A stretch of 22,651 bases of DNA, taken from the IMG/VR virus record IMGVR_UViG_3300010885_009104, positions 1-22,651 of that record; one strand, 5' to 3'. The DNA comes from a virus. Shown piece after piece: positions 15,293-21,371 of the stretch. The translations under genes were made by a program, and so were the position numbers. The notes beneath the pieces were generated by a model that saw only the letters and a list, made by a program, of their open reading frames with translations, was not told the origin of the DNA and did no database searches. How positions within the stretch are numbered: the stretch's first letter is position 1; every line of letters begins with the position of its first letter.

Positions 15293-17064
15293 TGTTTAAA
15301 ATCAAAGCATTAAGCGTAAAGAATTTTATGAGTGTAGGTAACGCTACACAAGGTATTGATTTCGATCGGCGTGACCTTACGTTAGTGTTAGGAGAAAACT
15401 TAGACCTAGGTGGGGATGATAGCGGTGCCCGTAACGGTACAGGTAAGACTACTATCATTAACGCACTTAGCTATGCCTTATTTGGACAAGCACTGACTAA
15501 TATCAGAAAAGACAATCTGATTAATAAGACCAATACTAAGGGTATGTTAGTTACTATCGACTTTGAATGCGATGGGGAAAAGTATAGGATCGAACGCGGA
15601 CGTAAACCTAACATACTTAAATTCTACGTAGGTGACAACGAACACGAAAGTAAAGACGACAACAGCCAAGGTGATAGCAGAGAGACCCAGCAGGAGATCG
15701 AGAGATTGATCAATATGAGCCACGACATGTTTAAACACATAGTGGCTTTGAATACCTATACCGAACCGTTTCTCAGCTTAAAATCTAATGATCAACGTGC
15801 TATTATTGAGCAATTACTGGGCATTACTATGCTAAGTGAGAAGGCTGAAGTATTAAAAGAACAGAACAAAGCAACAAAAGATGCTATACAGCAGGAAGAA
15901 TTCCGCATAAAGGCTGTCAATGATGCTAACGAACGTATTAAACAACAAATCGATGCTACTAAACGTAGACAGGCTTTATGGCAGAAAAAGCAAGCCGAGG
16001 ATCTGTCTGCTCTACAGCAATGTTACGATGAATTGGCTAGATTGGATATTGAATCTGAACTAGATGCACATAAAAGTCTAGCCGAATATGAGTCTAAAGA
16101 AAAATCAATTAGAGATCTAAAAGCATCAATCAAACGTTTTGAGCAAGATAATACCAGAGAACAAAAAGATATTAAACGACTACAGGATGAGATACAGGCG
16201 CTAGAGAATCATACTTGTCATACTTGCGGTCAAGCATTCCACGATAGCAAGCAGGAAACAGTATTAGAATCCAAACGTAAGTCTCTAGAGGAAACTTCGC
16301 TACAGAATATTATTACCGAGCATCAGATGATAGAATATAAAAATTCTCTAGATACGCTCGGAGAGTTGGGTCAGTGTCCCGAGGTGTTTTACAAGAATGA
16401 AAGCGATGCTTTTGAACATCGTAGCAGTATGGCCAGTGTACTAACACAGCTAACCGCTAAACAGATGGAAGTAGATCCTTATAGTGATCAGATTCGTGAG
16501 ATGAAAGAGCAGGCTTTAGAAGAAATTACTTACGATCTCATGAATGAACTTACCAGAATCAAGGAACATCAAGAGTTTCTAATGAAACTATTAACTAACA
16601 AAGACAGTTTTATACGTAAGAAGATCATCGATCAGAATCTCAGCCATCTTAACGCAAGATTAGGACAGTATCTAGATCGTATCGGGTTGCCACACGTGGT
16701 TAAGTTCCAAAACGATCTCACTGTTAGCATAGAGGAACTAGGACGTGAGTTAGACTTTGATAACCTCAGCAGGGGTGAACGTAATAGATTGATTCTAAGT
16801 CTCAGCTGGAGTTTTCGTGATGTTTGGGAAAGCTTATATCAACCCGTCAACTTGCTATTTATTGATGAACTGGTAGATAGCGGTATGGATGCTAGTGGTG
16901 TTGAAAATAGTCTTGCTATACTTAAGAAGATGAGTAGGGAAGCAAATAAGAGTATTTGGTTGGTCAGCCATAAAGATGAACTAGCCGGTAGGGTTAACAA
17001 TGTGTTAACAGTAGTAAAAGAAAACGGTTTTACAAACTATAACACAGATGTTGACATCGCCTAA
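15292..17064 (+). CDS. 46: Recombination endonuclease subunit gp46 (Rad50/SMC-like ATPase)
   Basis: This 590-residue ABC/SMC-type ATPase powers gp47. Visible motifs: Walker A GARNGTGKT (45-53), a Q-loop region near LNTYTEPFLS (153-162), long charged coiled coils (about 180-300 and 315-450), a zinc-hook HTCHTCGQ with Cys309 and Cys312 at the coil tip, signature LSRGE (492-496), Walker B LLFIDE (521-526), and the H-loop His560. Every key residue for ATP binding and hydrolysis is present, and the size is close to T4 gp46 (560 residues). It overlaps the gp47 stop (TAATG) with AGGA about 7 nt upstream. The last 17 nt overlap the next gene, so the radical SAM gene is read on the same transcript. 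Confidence 0.95.
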   Translation: MFKIKALSVKNFMSVGNATQGIDFDRRDLTLVLGENLDLGGDDSGARNGTGKTTIINALSYALFGQALTNIRKDNLINKTNTKGMLVTIDFECDGEKYRIERGRKPNILKFYVGDNEHESKDDNSQGDSRETQQEIERLINMSHDMFKHIVALNTYTEPFLSLKSNDQRAIIEQLLGITMLSEKAEVLKEQNKATKDAIQQEEFRIKAVNDANERIKQQIDATKRRQALWQKKQAEDLSALQQCYDELARLDIESELDAHKSLAEYESKEKSIRDLKASIKRFEQDNTREQKDIKRLQDEIQALENHTCHTCGQAFHDSKQETVLESKRKSLEETSLQNIITEHQMIEYKNSLDTLGELGQCPEVFYKNESDAFEHRSSMASVLTQLTAKQMEVDPYSDQIREMKEQALEEITYDLMNELTRIKEHQEFLMKLLTNKDSFIRKKIIDQNLSHLNARLGQYLDRIGLPHVVKFQNDLTVSIEELGRELDFDNLSRGERNRLILSLSWSFRDVWESLYQPVNLLFIDELVDSGMDASGVENSLAILKKMSREANKSIWLVSHKDELAGRVNNVLTVVKENGFTNYNTDVDIA

Positions 17065-17902
17065 AATATTACATATAGAGTCTACAGATGTCTGTCAGGC
17101 TGCGTGTCCTCTATGCGCCCGTGAAAGAGATCCGTTGTTTAACAAAAATCTTAAACATCATCTAACAGTAGATCAAATTAAAGATAAGTTCAGCATAGAA
17201 TTTATACAGGGTTTAGAAAAGATGTTTATGTGCGGCAATTACGGAGATCCAGCGGCCGGTTTAGAAACTTTAGATATTTACGATTACTTTAGAGAAGTTA
17301 ACGACTCTATTACTTTAGGAATGAATACCAATGGTGGTATTCGAGATACTAAGTGGTGGAGGCAATTGGCCCAACGATTAAATCAATCGCAAGATTATGT
17401 GGTGTTTAGTATAGACGGATTAGCAGATACAAATCATATCTATCGAAAAAATGTTGTATGGGAACGTGTTATAGCCAATGCTACCGCCTTTATAGAAGCA
17501 GGAGGTTCGGCACATTGGGATATGTTAGTGTATGCTCATAATCAACATCAAGTTGAAGATTGTGAACAGTTAGCAAAAAACATGGGTTTTACTTGGTTTC
17601 GCGCTAAAGTCAGTCGTCGTCCGTATATAAACGGACTAGAATTTCCTGTAGGTTGGAATAATCCCGTAAAGACAGATGGTAAAATCCAATGCATCGCTCT
17701 TAAAGAGCAAAGCGTTTACATCGACGCACAAGGTCGTGTTAGTCCATGTTGCTGGCTAGGTAGTAGACAAAAAGAGTTTGTTACATTAGAGCAGGTATCT
17801 GCATCGTGGGGTATCGACCCGCATCCTGTATGTCGAGCAACCTGTTCTGGATCCGATAACAGTTTTACAAATCAATGGCAAAGAGAGGTACCACTATGTT
17901 AG
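17048..17902 (+). CDS. Radical SAM enzyme with SPASM-like C-terminus (first of pair)
   Basis: This 284-residue protein carries the radical SAM cluster motif CX3CX2C at Cys16, Cys20 and Cys23 (VCQAACPLC), which binds a 4Fe-4S cluster that cleaves S-adenosylmethionine to start radical chemistry. A CGNYGDP segment (62-68) takes the place of the GGEP SAM-binding motif, followed by MNTNGG (92-97) and SIDG (121-124). Near the C-terminus, Cys215, Cys234-Cys235 (VSPCCW), Cys262 and Cys266 resemble a SPASM/twitch auxiliary-cluster domain found in enzymes that modify peptides or proteins. Substrate is not identifiable; no precursor peptide is visible nearby. The ATG overlaps the end of gp46 by 17 nt and lacks a strong ribosome binding site, suggesting coupling. 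The following gene is a paralogue. Confidence 0.82.
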   Translation: MLTSPKILHIESTDVCQAACPLCARERDPLFNKNLKHHLTVDQIKDKFSIEFIQGLEKMFMCGNYGDPAAGLETLDIYDYFREVNDSITLGMNTNGGIRDTKWWRQLAQRLNQSQDYVVFSIDGLADTNHIYRKNVVWERVIANATAFIEAGGSAHWDMLVYAHNQHQVEDCEQLAKNMGFTWFRAKVSRRPYINGLEFPVGWNNPVKTDGKIQCIALKEQSVYIDAQGRVSPCCWLGSRQKEFVTLEQVSASWGIDPHPVCRATCSGSDNSFTNQWQREVPLC

Positions 17903-18903
17903 CCACATGGCACTTTCACATAGAAATATCCAGTAAATGTACCTTACGCTGTCCAAGATGTGCCCGCCAAGAAGTGCCCAACGGTCTAATCAATACTGAG
18001 TTAGATTTAGCGTTCTTCAAACGAAATTTTACTCCGCAATTTTTGCTAGATAGTGTAGAGAAGATCACGTTTTGTGGAGATGATGGCGATCCTATCTACG
18101 CTCGAGAGCTGATCCCGGTAATACAGTATATTAAAAGTGTTAAACCCGTAGAGATCGTGATAGTCACCAATGGGTCATATAAAACTACCGAGTGGTGGGA
18201 AACATTAGCAAGATCTCTCTACGAAAATGACAGTATACATTTTAGTGTAGACGGGTACGACGATACGTCTAATAATCTGTATCGAGTCAATAGCGACTTT
18301 GACAGCATCATGGTCGGAATTAAAACCGTTAGGGCCAACTCTAAATGTATAATAACTTGGGCGGCGATAGCATTTAAATTTAACGAAGATCACTTAGACA
18401 GTATGCAAGAACAAGCAAGGGCATTAGGTGTTGATATTTTCCAAGTAACCAAATCAACTAAATTCGGTAGTGTATATCCCAGTTATGGTGCTGATGATCC
18501 TTTACAACCTAGTACGAAGTTTGTTAGTATTACACATAGATTCCAACGCGAAATAACTCAGCTGACGGCTCGTCGAGAAAATCCAATACACATGATTAAT
18601 CTAAAGATGTACGATCAAGTTAAAAATAACGAAAATATTGTACCCTTGTGTGAGATTGGAAACAAAGGGTTATATATCGATGCTAGGGGTAGATTATTTC
18701 CTTGCTGTTGGGTAGCAAATAGATATAATCACAATACAGAATGGCAATCATTAGCAGAGAAATTCAATCTGCATAACAGAAGTCTAGAAGATGTTATAAA
18801 TGATCCATTCTGGGGGAACGAATTTAAAGCGTTTAAATGGCAAGAATGCAAGACAAAGTGCAATAAACGGGCGGTAGATCAAGAGTATGCTACATCATGG
18901 TAA
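17896..18903 (+). CDS. Radical SAM enzyme with SPASM-like C-terminus (second of pair)
   Basis: I start this gene at ATG 17896 (335 residues) because GAGAGG lies 7 nt upstream; the in-frame ATG at 17875 has no such site. It shows CX3CX2C at Cys15, Cys19 and Cys22 (KCTLRCPRC), a CGDDGDP segment parallel to CGNYGDP in its neighbour, VTNGSYKT, SVDGYDD, and C-terminal LPxxx-type cysteines: a Cys ahead of GLYIDARGRLFPCCWVANRY and a final ECKTKC pair. The shared motifs, including YIDAxGRxxPCCW, show it to be a diverged duplicate or sister of the preceding gene. It overlaps that gene's stop by 7 nt. Function is likely radical-based modification of a peptide, protein or small molecule; the target is unknown. 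Confidence 0.82.
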   Translation: MLATWHFHIEISSKCTLRCPRCARQEVPNGLINTELDLAFFKRNFTPQFLLDSVEKITFCGDDGDPIYARELIPVIQYIKSVKPVEIVIVTNGSYKTTEWWETLARSLYENDSIHFSVDGYDDTSNNLYRVNSDFDSIMVGIKTVRANSKCIITWAAIAFKFNEDHLDSMQEQARALGVDIFQVTKSTKFGSVYPSYGADDPLQPSTKFVSITHRFQREITQLTARRENPIHMINLKMYDQVKNNENIVPLCEIGNKGLYIDARGRLFPCCWVANRYNHNTEWQSLAEKFNLHNRSLEDVINDPFWGNEFKAFKWQECKTKCNKRAVDQEYATSW

Positions 18904-18919
18904 ATAGGAATAACTAGTT

Positions 18920-18943
18920 ATGCATGGTGTGGACATACAATAA
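18920..18943 (+). other. Seven-codon ORF overlapping the endonuclease start
   Basis: AGGAA (18906-18910) is 9 nt from ATG 18920, which opens a seven-codon ORF (MHGVDIQ) ending at TAA 18941-18943. The endonuclease ATG (18924) is in another frame and 13 nt from the same site. The short ORF may divert ribosomes and keep nuclease output low. Chance is possible. Confidence 0.3.
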
Positions 18944-19352
18944 TCAGCCTATAGAAACACTCCCAGACGATTGTGTGGGATTTGTCTATTGCATAGAAAA
19001 TTTAACTAATGGTAAAAAATATATAGGAAAAAAGCTCGCAAAGTTTGCTAAAACTACCTATAAGACTGTAAAATTAAAGAACGGCAACAAAAAACGTAAG
19101 AAAATCCGAAGCAAAGTAGATTCAGACTGGCAAACATATTATGGCTCGAACAAAGAACTGCAGGAAGATGTAACTAAATTAGGTGCCGAGCAGTTTACAA
19201 GGGAAATACTATACCTTTGTCGTAGCAAAGCAGAATGCAGTTATATCGAAGCAAGGGAACAATTTACAAGAAAAGTTCTAGAATCAAAAGATTATTATAA
19301 CGGACAGATCAGCGTTCGTGTCCATGGCTCACACATCATTAATAAATTCTGA
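18924..19352 (+). CDS. GIY-YIG family endonuclease
   Basis: This 142-residue protein has the GIY-YIG signature as GFVY (19-22) and KYIG (32-35) at the usual spacing. A Lys/Arg-rich segment (about 48-63) is followed by SDWQTYYGSNKEL, typical of the phage GIY-YIG subgroup, and a candidate metal-binding Glu lies in SYIEAREQF (about 105-113). Such proteins are free-standing or intron-borne homing endonucleases, or short nickases, in T4-like phages. No DNA-binding module is visible, and the protein is shorter than I-TevI or the Seg enzymes. It follows the radical SAM pair after 20 nt and precedes a hairpin-rich, ORF-free stretch, which could be linked RNA, but no interrupted gene flanks it. Start at ATG 18924; GTG 18927 is possible. 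Confidence 0.8.
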   Translation: MVWTYNNQPIETLPDDCVGFVYCIENLTNGKKYIGKKLAKFAKTTYKTVKLKNGNKKRKKIRSKVDSDWQTYYGSNKELQEDVTKLGAEQFTREILYLCRSKAECSYIEAREQFTRKVLESKDYYNGQISVRVHGSHIINKF

Positions 19353-19410
19353 CATCAAGTCTAACTCATAAAAATCCCCGTAACAAATAAGTATTATCAA
19401 ACAGTATAAA

Positions 19411-19864
19411 GCTATCACCGGCTAATTTCGGGTGACGAACGATAGTCAACTGGACGAGAGTCTCAGGGACCGAAGACTTGGCGCTGTACCAAGCACTTAG
19501 CAACTATCCTTAACAGGACGATGACTGGATATGCCTATGAACCAGTTTTGCTATTTGAATAGATTAGGAATAAGGCTAAAGACGTGGATGCGAATCCACA
19601 GGTTAATATAGTATGTTAGCGTATATTATATTAGCTGCCGTTGTATAAAGACTCAGCTCGAGGTACAGGACAACCGCCTCTGTAATGCTGTAACGCTAGT
19701 GACTGGTGCTACTCGGATGAAGCACTTTTTAACTTTGCCCGCTCTGGGCAAAGTATGACTGATTAATCTGGATGAAACGTTTCTAAAAGCAATATTTCTA
19801 CAAACATTATTAAAAGAAAAGATCACTGAGCGTTAGCGAAAGTGATAGACTTGCATGCAAGTCT
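19411..19864 (+). ncRNA. Candidate structured RNA following the endonuclease gene
   Basis: About 450 nt without a credible ORF but with many short perfect inverted repeats: 19415-19419/19431-19435; 19441-19446/19503-19508 enclosing 19459-19463/19474-19478 and the partly competing 19477-19481/19489-19493; 19524-19528/19542-19546; 19584-19589/19594-19599 with a GCGA tetraloop; 19654-19657/19687-19690 enclosing 19660-19663/19677-19680; 19706-19710/19721-19725; 19732-19740/19746-19754 (nine pairs, loop GCTCT); 19822-19827/19841-19846. The GNRA-type loop appears only on the plus strand, and minus-strand transcription from the neighbouring gene should stop at the terminator at 19866-19892, so I favour plus. 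I do not recognise a known RNA family; no tRNA, tmRNA or complete group I intron core is evident. The RNA ends are not defined. Confidence 0.55.
19847..19864. repeat. 18-bp perfect palindrome
   Basis: AGACTTGCATGCAAGTCT is fully self-complementary and centred on GCATGC. It lies between the structured region and the terminator. It could be a protein-binding site or the 3' end of the RNA. No T-run follows it on either strand, so it is not a simple terminator. Confidence 0.75.
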
Positions 19865-19865
19865 T

Positions 19866-19892
19866 AAAAAAAGGACTACACAGTAATCCTTT
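19866..19892 (-). terminator. Rho-independent terminator of the membrane-protein gene
   Basis: On the minus strand, a ten-pair stem (892-883 with 879-870 of the 19.8-kb region, one U-G pair) closes a three-base UGU loop and is followed by seven U (19872-19866, in part pairing with the stem). It lies 28 nt past the stop of the 77-aa gene. Read on the plus strand the same hairpin is followed by TTTCTTATTAT-type sequence, so it may also slow plus-strand transcription. Confidence 0.8.
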
Positions 19893-19919
19893 CTTATTAT
19901 ATGTGCTAGGAAAAACTAA

Positions 19920-20153
19920 TTACTTGTTCTTCCAGATTACATACAATACCCATACTGCAACTAAACCAATAAGGCCTTGACTGCCTAAGCTGTTAACTAT
20001 GGCTGTGACATTACCGATTACAGATGTAGTAGGTAGGAAAGGGATTGTTACCCCTTTAAATAGTATCTCAAGTACGATACCTAGAGCAATAAGACTAACC
20101 CCAACTTCAGCTAGTGACTGTGCCCATTTTCTTACTGTTGCTAAAATTTCCAT
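19920..20153 (-). CDS. Small membrane protein with two transmembrane helices
   Basis: The 77-residue product has two hydrophobic segments: about 15-37 (LAEVGVSLIALGIVLEILFK) and about 55-73 (SQGLIGLVAVWVLYVIW), joined by a short polar loop with proline, and ends in a basic KNK tail. AAGGAG is well spaced from the ATG. A late-type box (TCTAAATA, 20196-20189) lies upstream and a strong terminator downstream, so it looks like a separate late transcript. Size, two helices and basic tail would allow a holin-like role, but no lysis gene is adjacent, and small virion-associated membrane proteins look the same. Function unknown. Confidence 0.7.
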   Translation of the reverse strand: MEILATVRKWAQSLAEVGVSLIALGIVLEILFKGVTIPFLPTTSVIGNVTAIVNSLGSQGLIGLVAVWVLYVIWKNK

Positions 20154-20188
20154 ATAATTCTCCTTAGCTGTTTATAAACTCAGCAAAA

Positions 20189-20196
20189 TATTTAGA
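20189..20196 (-). promoter_or_regulatory. Late-type promoter box of the membrane-protein gene
   Basis: The minus strand reads TCTAAATA, matching the T4-type late octamer in its last five bases (AAATA plus T at position 3 of TNTAAATA-type variants). It is 36 nt upstream of the ATG, similar in distance to the gp26 box. It lies in the only sizeable gap (20154-20257) of this minus-strand block. Confidence 0.45.
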
Positions 20197-20257
20197 ATCA
20201 TATGACAAATCATTTCAATATAGTTTATTGATTGTTGCTATCGGCATACTTATAGCA

Positions 20258-20476
20258 TTAGAAAAATGGCAGTTGGGTCTTCTTAGTCACGTCCATATGA
20301 TCTTTGATTATATCGTTGATCATTTCACGTTCATGGTAGCTGAGTAGCATAGCGTCATCGTATGATAGTCCACCCCTCATGTGCCAACACATCTCCAGCA
20401 GATTCTTTTTTATGGCCCTTGATTCTTTTTCCAGACGATCTAGAAACTCTGATATTTCTTCGTCTGTTAGAGTCAA
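20258..20476 (-). CDS. 72-aa ORF after gp26, candidate tail-assembly chaperone C-terminal part
   Basis: The protein is small, charged and helical: an N-terminal helix LTDEEISEFLDRLEKESRAI, then CWHMRGGLSYDDAMLLSYHE and an ending TKKTQLPFF. The GG-L-x-Y-x-x-A-M-x-x-S pattern recalls short proteins encoded between the tube and tape-measure genes of many tailed phages, and the gene position matches that of T4 gene 51 (next to 26), but I do not claim gp51 homology. Its only start is TTG at 20476, overlapping the gp26 stop as TTGA, with no good ribosome binding site. The frame is continuous with gp26 after a -1 shift at the slippery run 20497-20488. So it may be made alone by coupling, or as the C-terminus of a gp26 fusion of about 354 residues. 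Confidence 0.7.
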   Translation of the reverse strand: MTLTDEEISEFLDRLEKESRAIKKNLLEMCWHMRGGLSYDDAMLLSYHEREMINDIIKDHMDVTKKTQLPFF

Positions 20477-21321
20477 GAGCCTGTTACGAAAAAATTTGCG
20501 TAGTCAAACTCCACGCTGGTAGTAAATTGAAATTTACAATCTCCGCAGACTATAGTTTCTTCACCTGAGCCGGATTGGCTATTAAGTTCAGCAAATTTAG
20601 CATCTAGAATTTTTATTAACTTGGAGTCAGCGTTCTGATAAAACTCAAAGATAAACTTCTTATCGCTTACTACTTGATTGTCCATGGTCTGTATATATTC
20701 TGTGCTGTCCGCTAATACGTCGATGTTCAGCTCGGCAATCTTACGCATCTGTTCTTTAAGAGCTGTTAATCTCTGCTCTTCAGGGACAGACACATCTGAA
20801 AACTGGGTTACCATACGCTGTTCTTCAAATCTGCTGCTATTGATCTTGTTGACTGATATGTAAGGTTGTGGTTTAAATTTGATCTTTAAACTATCCGTAG
20901 CAAGTAAGGAAGAAAAATCAGGCTGTTTGATACGTGATAGTGTATTCTGCAGATCAATTTCGTATTCATTGGTTTGCTTGCATGATGGGCAAGTTACATT
21001 AACGGGCAATTTGTTGCCGTAGCTGGCGATCCGTATAGCGATGAATACTGCATCTAGATCCACGCTGGGTAGCTGCCATGCATCTTTTATATCAGGTATA
21101 CAGCTCTGTATAACTTCTACAACACTGAGACCGTTGATCAATGCATCAGGTGTTTTCAATGTGACTTCATCCCGTGATGTCAACGGATACACAGGTAATT
21201 CTCCGGATTCTGGCATATTTAAGGAACCTTCAGGATAGAATTGTCCCTGACTAGGCAACTTAAGATAGATAACTGGTTGTCGAAAATGTTTAAGTAAGGG
21301 GTTTGGAGACTTGATTTCCAC
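20473..21321 (-). CDS. 26: Baseplate hub protein gp26-like
   Basis: I start at GTG 21321 (282 residues) because AAGGA (21334-21330) lies 8 nt upstream, and family-like sequence begins there (VEIKSPNPLLKHFRQPVIYL). Starting at ATG 21423 would add 34 unrelated residues and cross the late promoter box. Typical features: LPSQGQFYPEGSL, then a PLTSRDEVTLKTPDALINGL block, VIQSCIPDIKDAWQLPSVDL and AIRIASYGN, which I recognise from gp26 of marine T4-like phages. Two CxxC pairs (Cys111/Cys114 in CPSC; Cys259/Cys262 in CGDC) suggest a zinc site. T4 gp26 is a hub component next to genes 51 and 27-29. The gene is driven by a late box at 21363-21356. Its last codons contain a slippery A-AAT-TTT-TTC run. 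Confidence 0.82.
   Translation of the reverse strand: MEIKSPNPLLKHFRQPVIYLKLPSQGQFYPEGSLNMPESGELPVYPLTSRDEVTLKTPDALINGLSVVEVIQSCIPDIKDAWQLPSVDLDAVFIAIRIASYGNKLPVNVTCPSCKQTNEYEIDLQNTLSRIKQPDFSSLLATDSLKIKFKPQPYISVNKINSSRFEEQRMVTQFSDVSVPEEQRLTALKEQMRKIAELNIDVLADSTEYIQTMDNQVVSDKKFIFEFYQNADSKLIKILDAKFAELNSQSGSGEETIVCGDCKFQFTTSVEFDYANFFVTGS
20488..20497 (-). promoter_or_regulatory. Candidate -1 frameshift site at the end of gp26
   Basis: In the gp26 frame the minus strand reads A-AAT-TTT-TTC, which fits the X-XXY-YYZ slippery pattern (A-AAU-UUU) and overlaps a second, U-UUU-UUC. It lies five codons before the gp26 stop. A -1 shift continues without a stop through five codons into the TTG-started 72-aa ORF. 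Confidence 0.5.
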
Positions 21322-21333
21322 GGTTGAAGTCCT

Positions 21334-21341
21334 TATAAATA
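21334..21341 (+). promoter_or_regulatory. Late promoter box of the tape-measure-like gene
   Basis: TATAAATA, identical to the T4 late consensus, lies 30 nt before the ATG at 21372. By T4 spacing the start is near 21347. It also covers the ribosome binding site of the divergent gp26 gene. Confidence 0.65.
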
Positions 21342-21355
21342 GTTGATGTACTCTA

Positions 21356-21363
21356 TATTTATA
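21356..21363 (-). promoter_or_regulatory. Late promoter box of gp26
   Basis: TATAAATA on the minus strand (21363-21356), 34 nt before the GTG start of gp26; predicted start near 21350. It faces the plus-strand box at 21334-21341 across 14 nt. Confidence 0.65.
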
Positions 21364-21371
21364 GGCTAAAA

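Noticed and set aside
17875-17895. ATG 17875 as start of the second radical SAM gene
   Set aside because: No ribosome binding site; ATG 17896 has GAGAGG at 7 nt and the extra residues (MAKRGTT) look unlike the family.
19441-19508. tRNA-like fold (six-pair closing stem with a five-pair, seven-base-loop arm)
   Set aside because: The loop lacks U33, there is no normal T-arm or D-arm, and the length and stem order do not fit a tRNA on either strand.
19732-19754. Nine-pair hairpin as an intrinsic terminator
   Set aside because: Neither strand has a T-run directly after the stem; it fits better as one element of the structured RNA.
18924-19865. Endonuclease plus structured region as a complete group I intron with internal homing gene
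   Set aside because: No split gene flanks it: the upstream radical SAM gene is complete and the downstream gene is on the other strand. I could not assemble a convincing P3-P7-P8 core, although GAGTCT (19458-19463) could pair with AGACTC (19649-19654).
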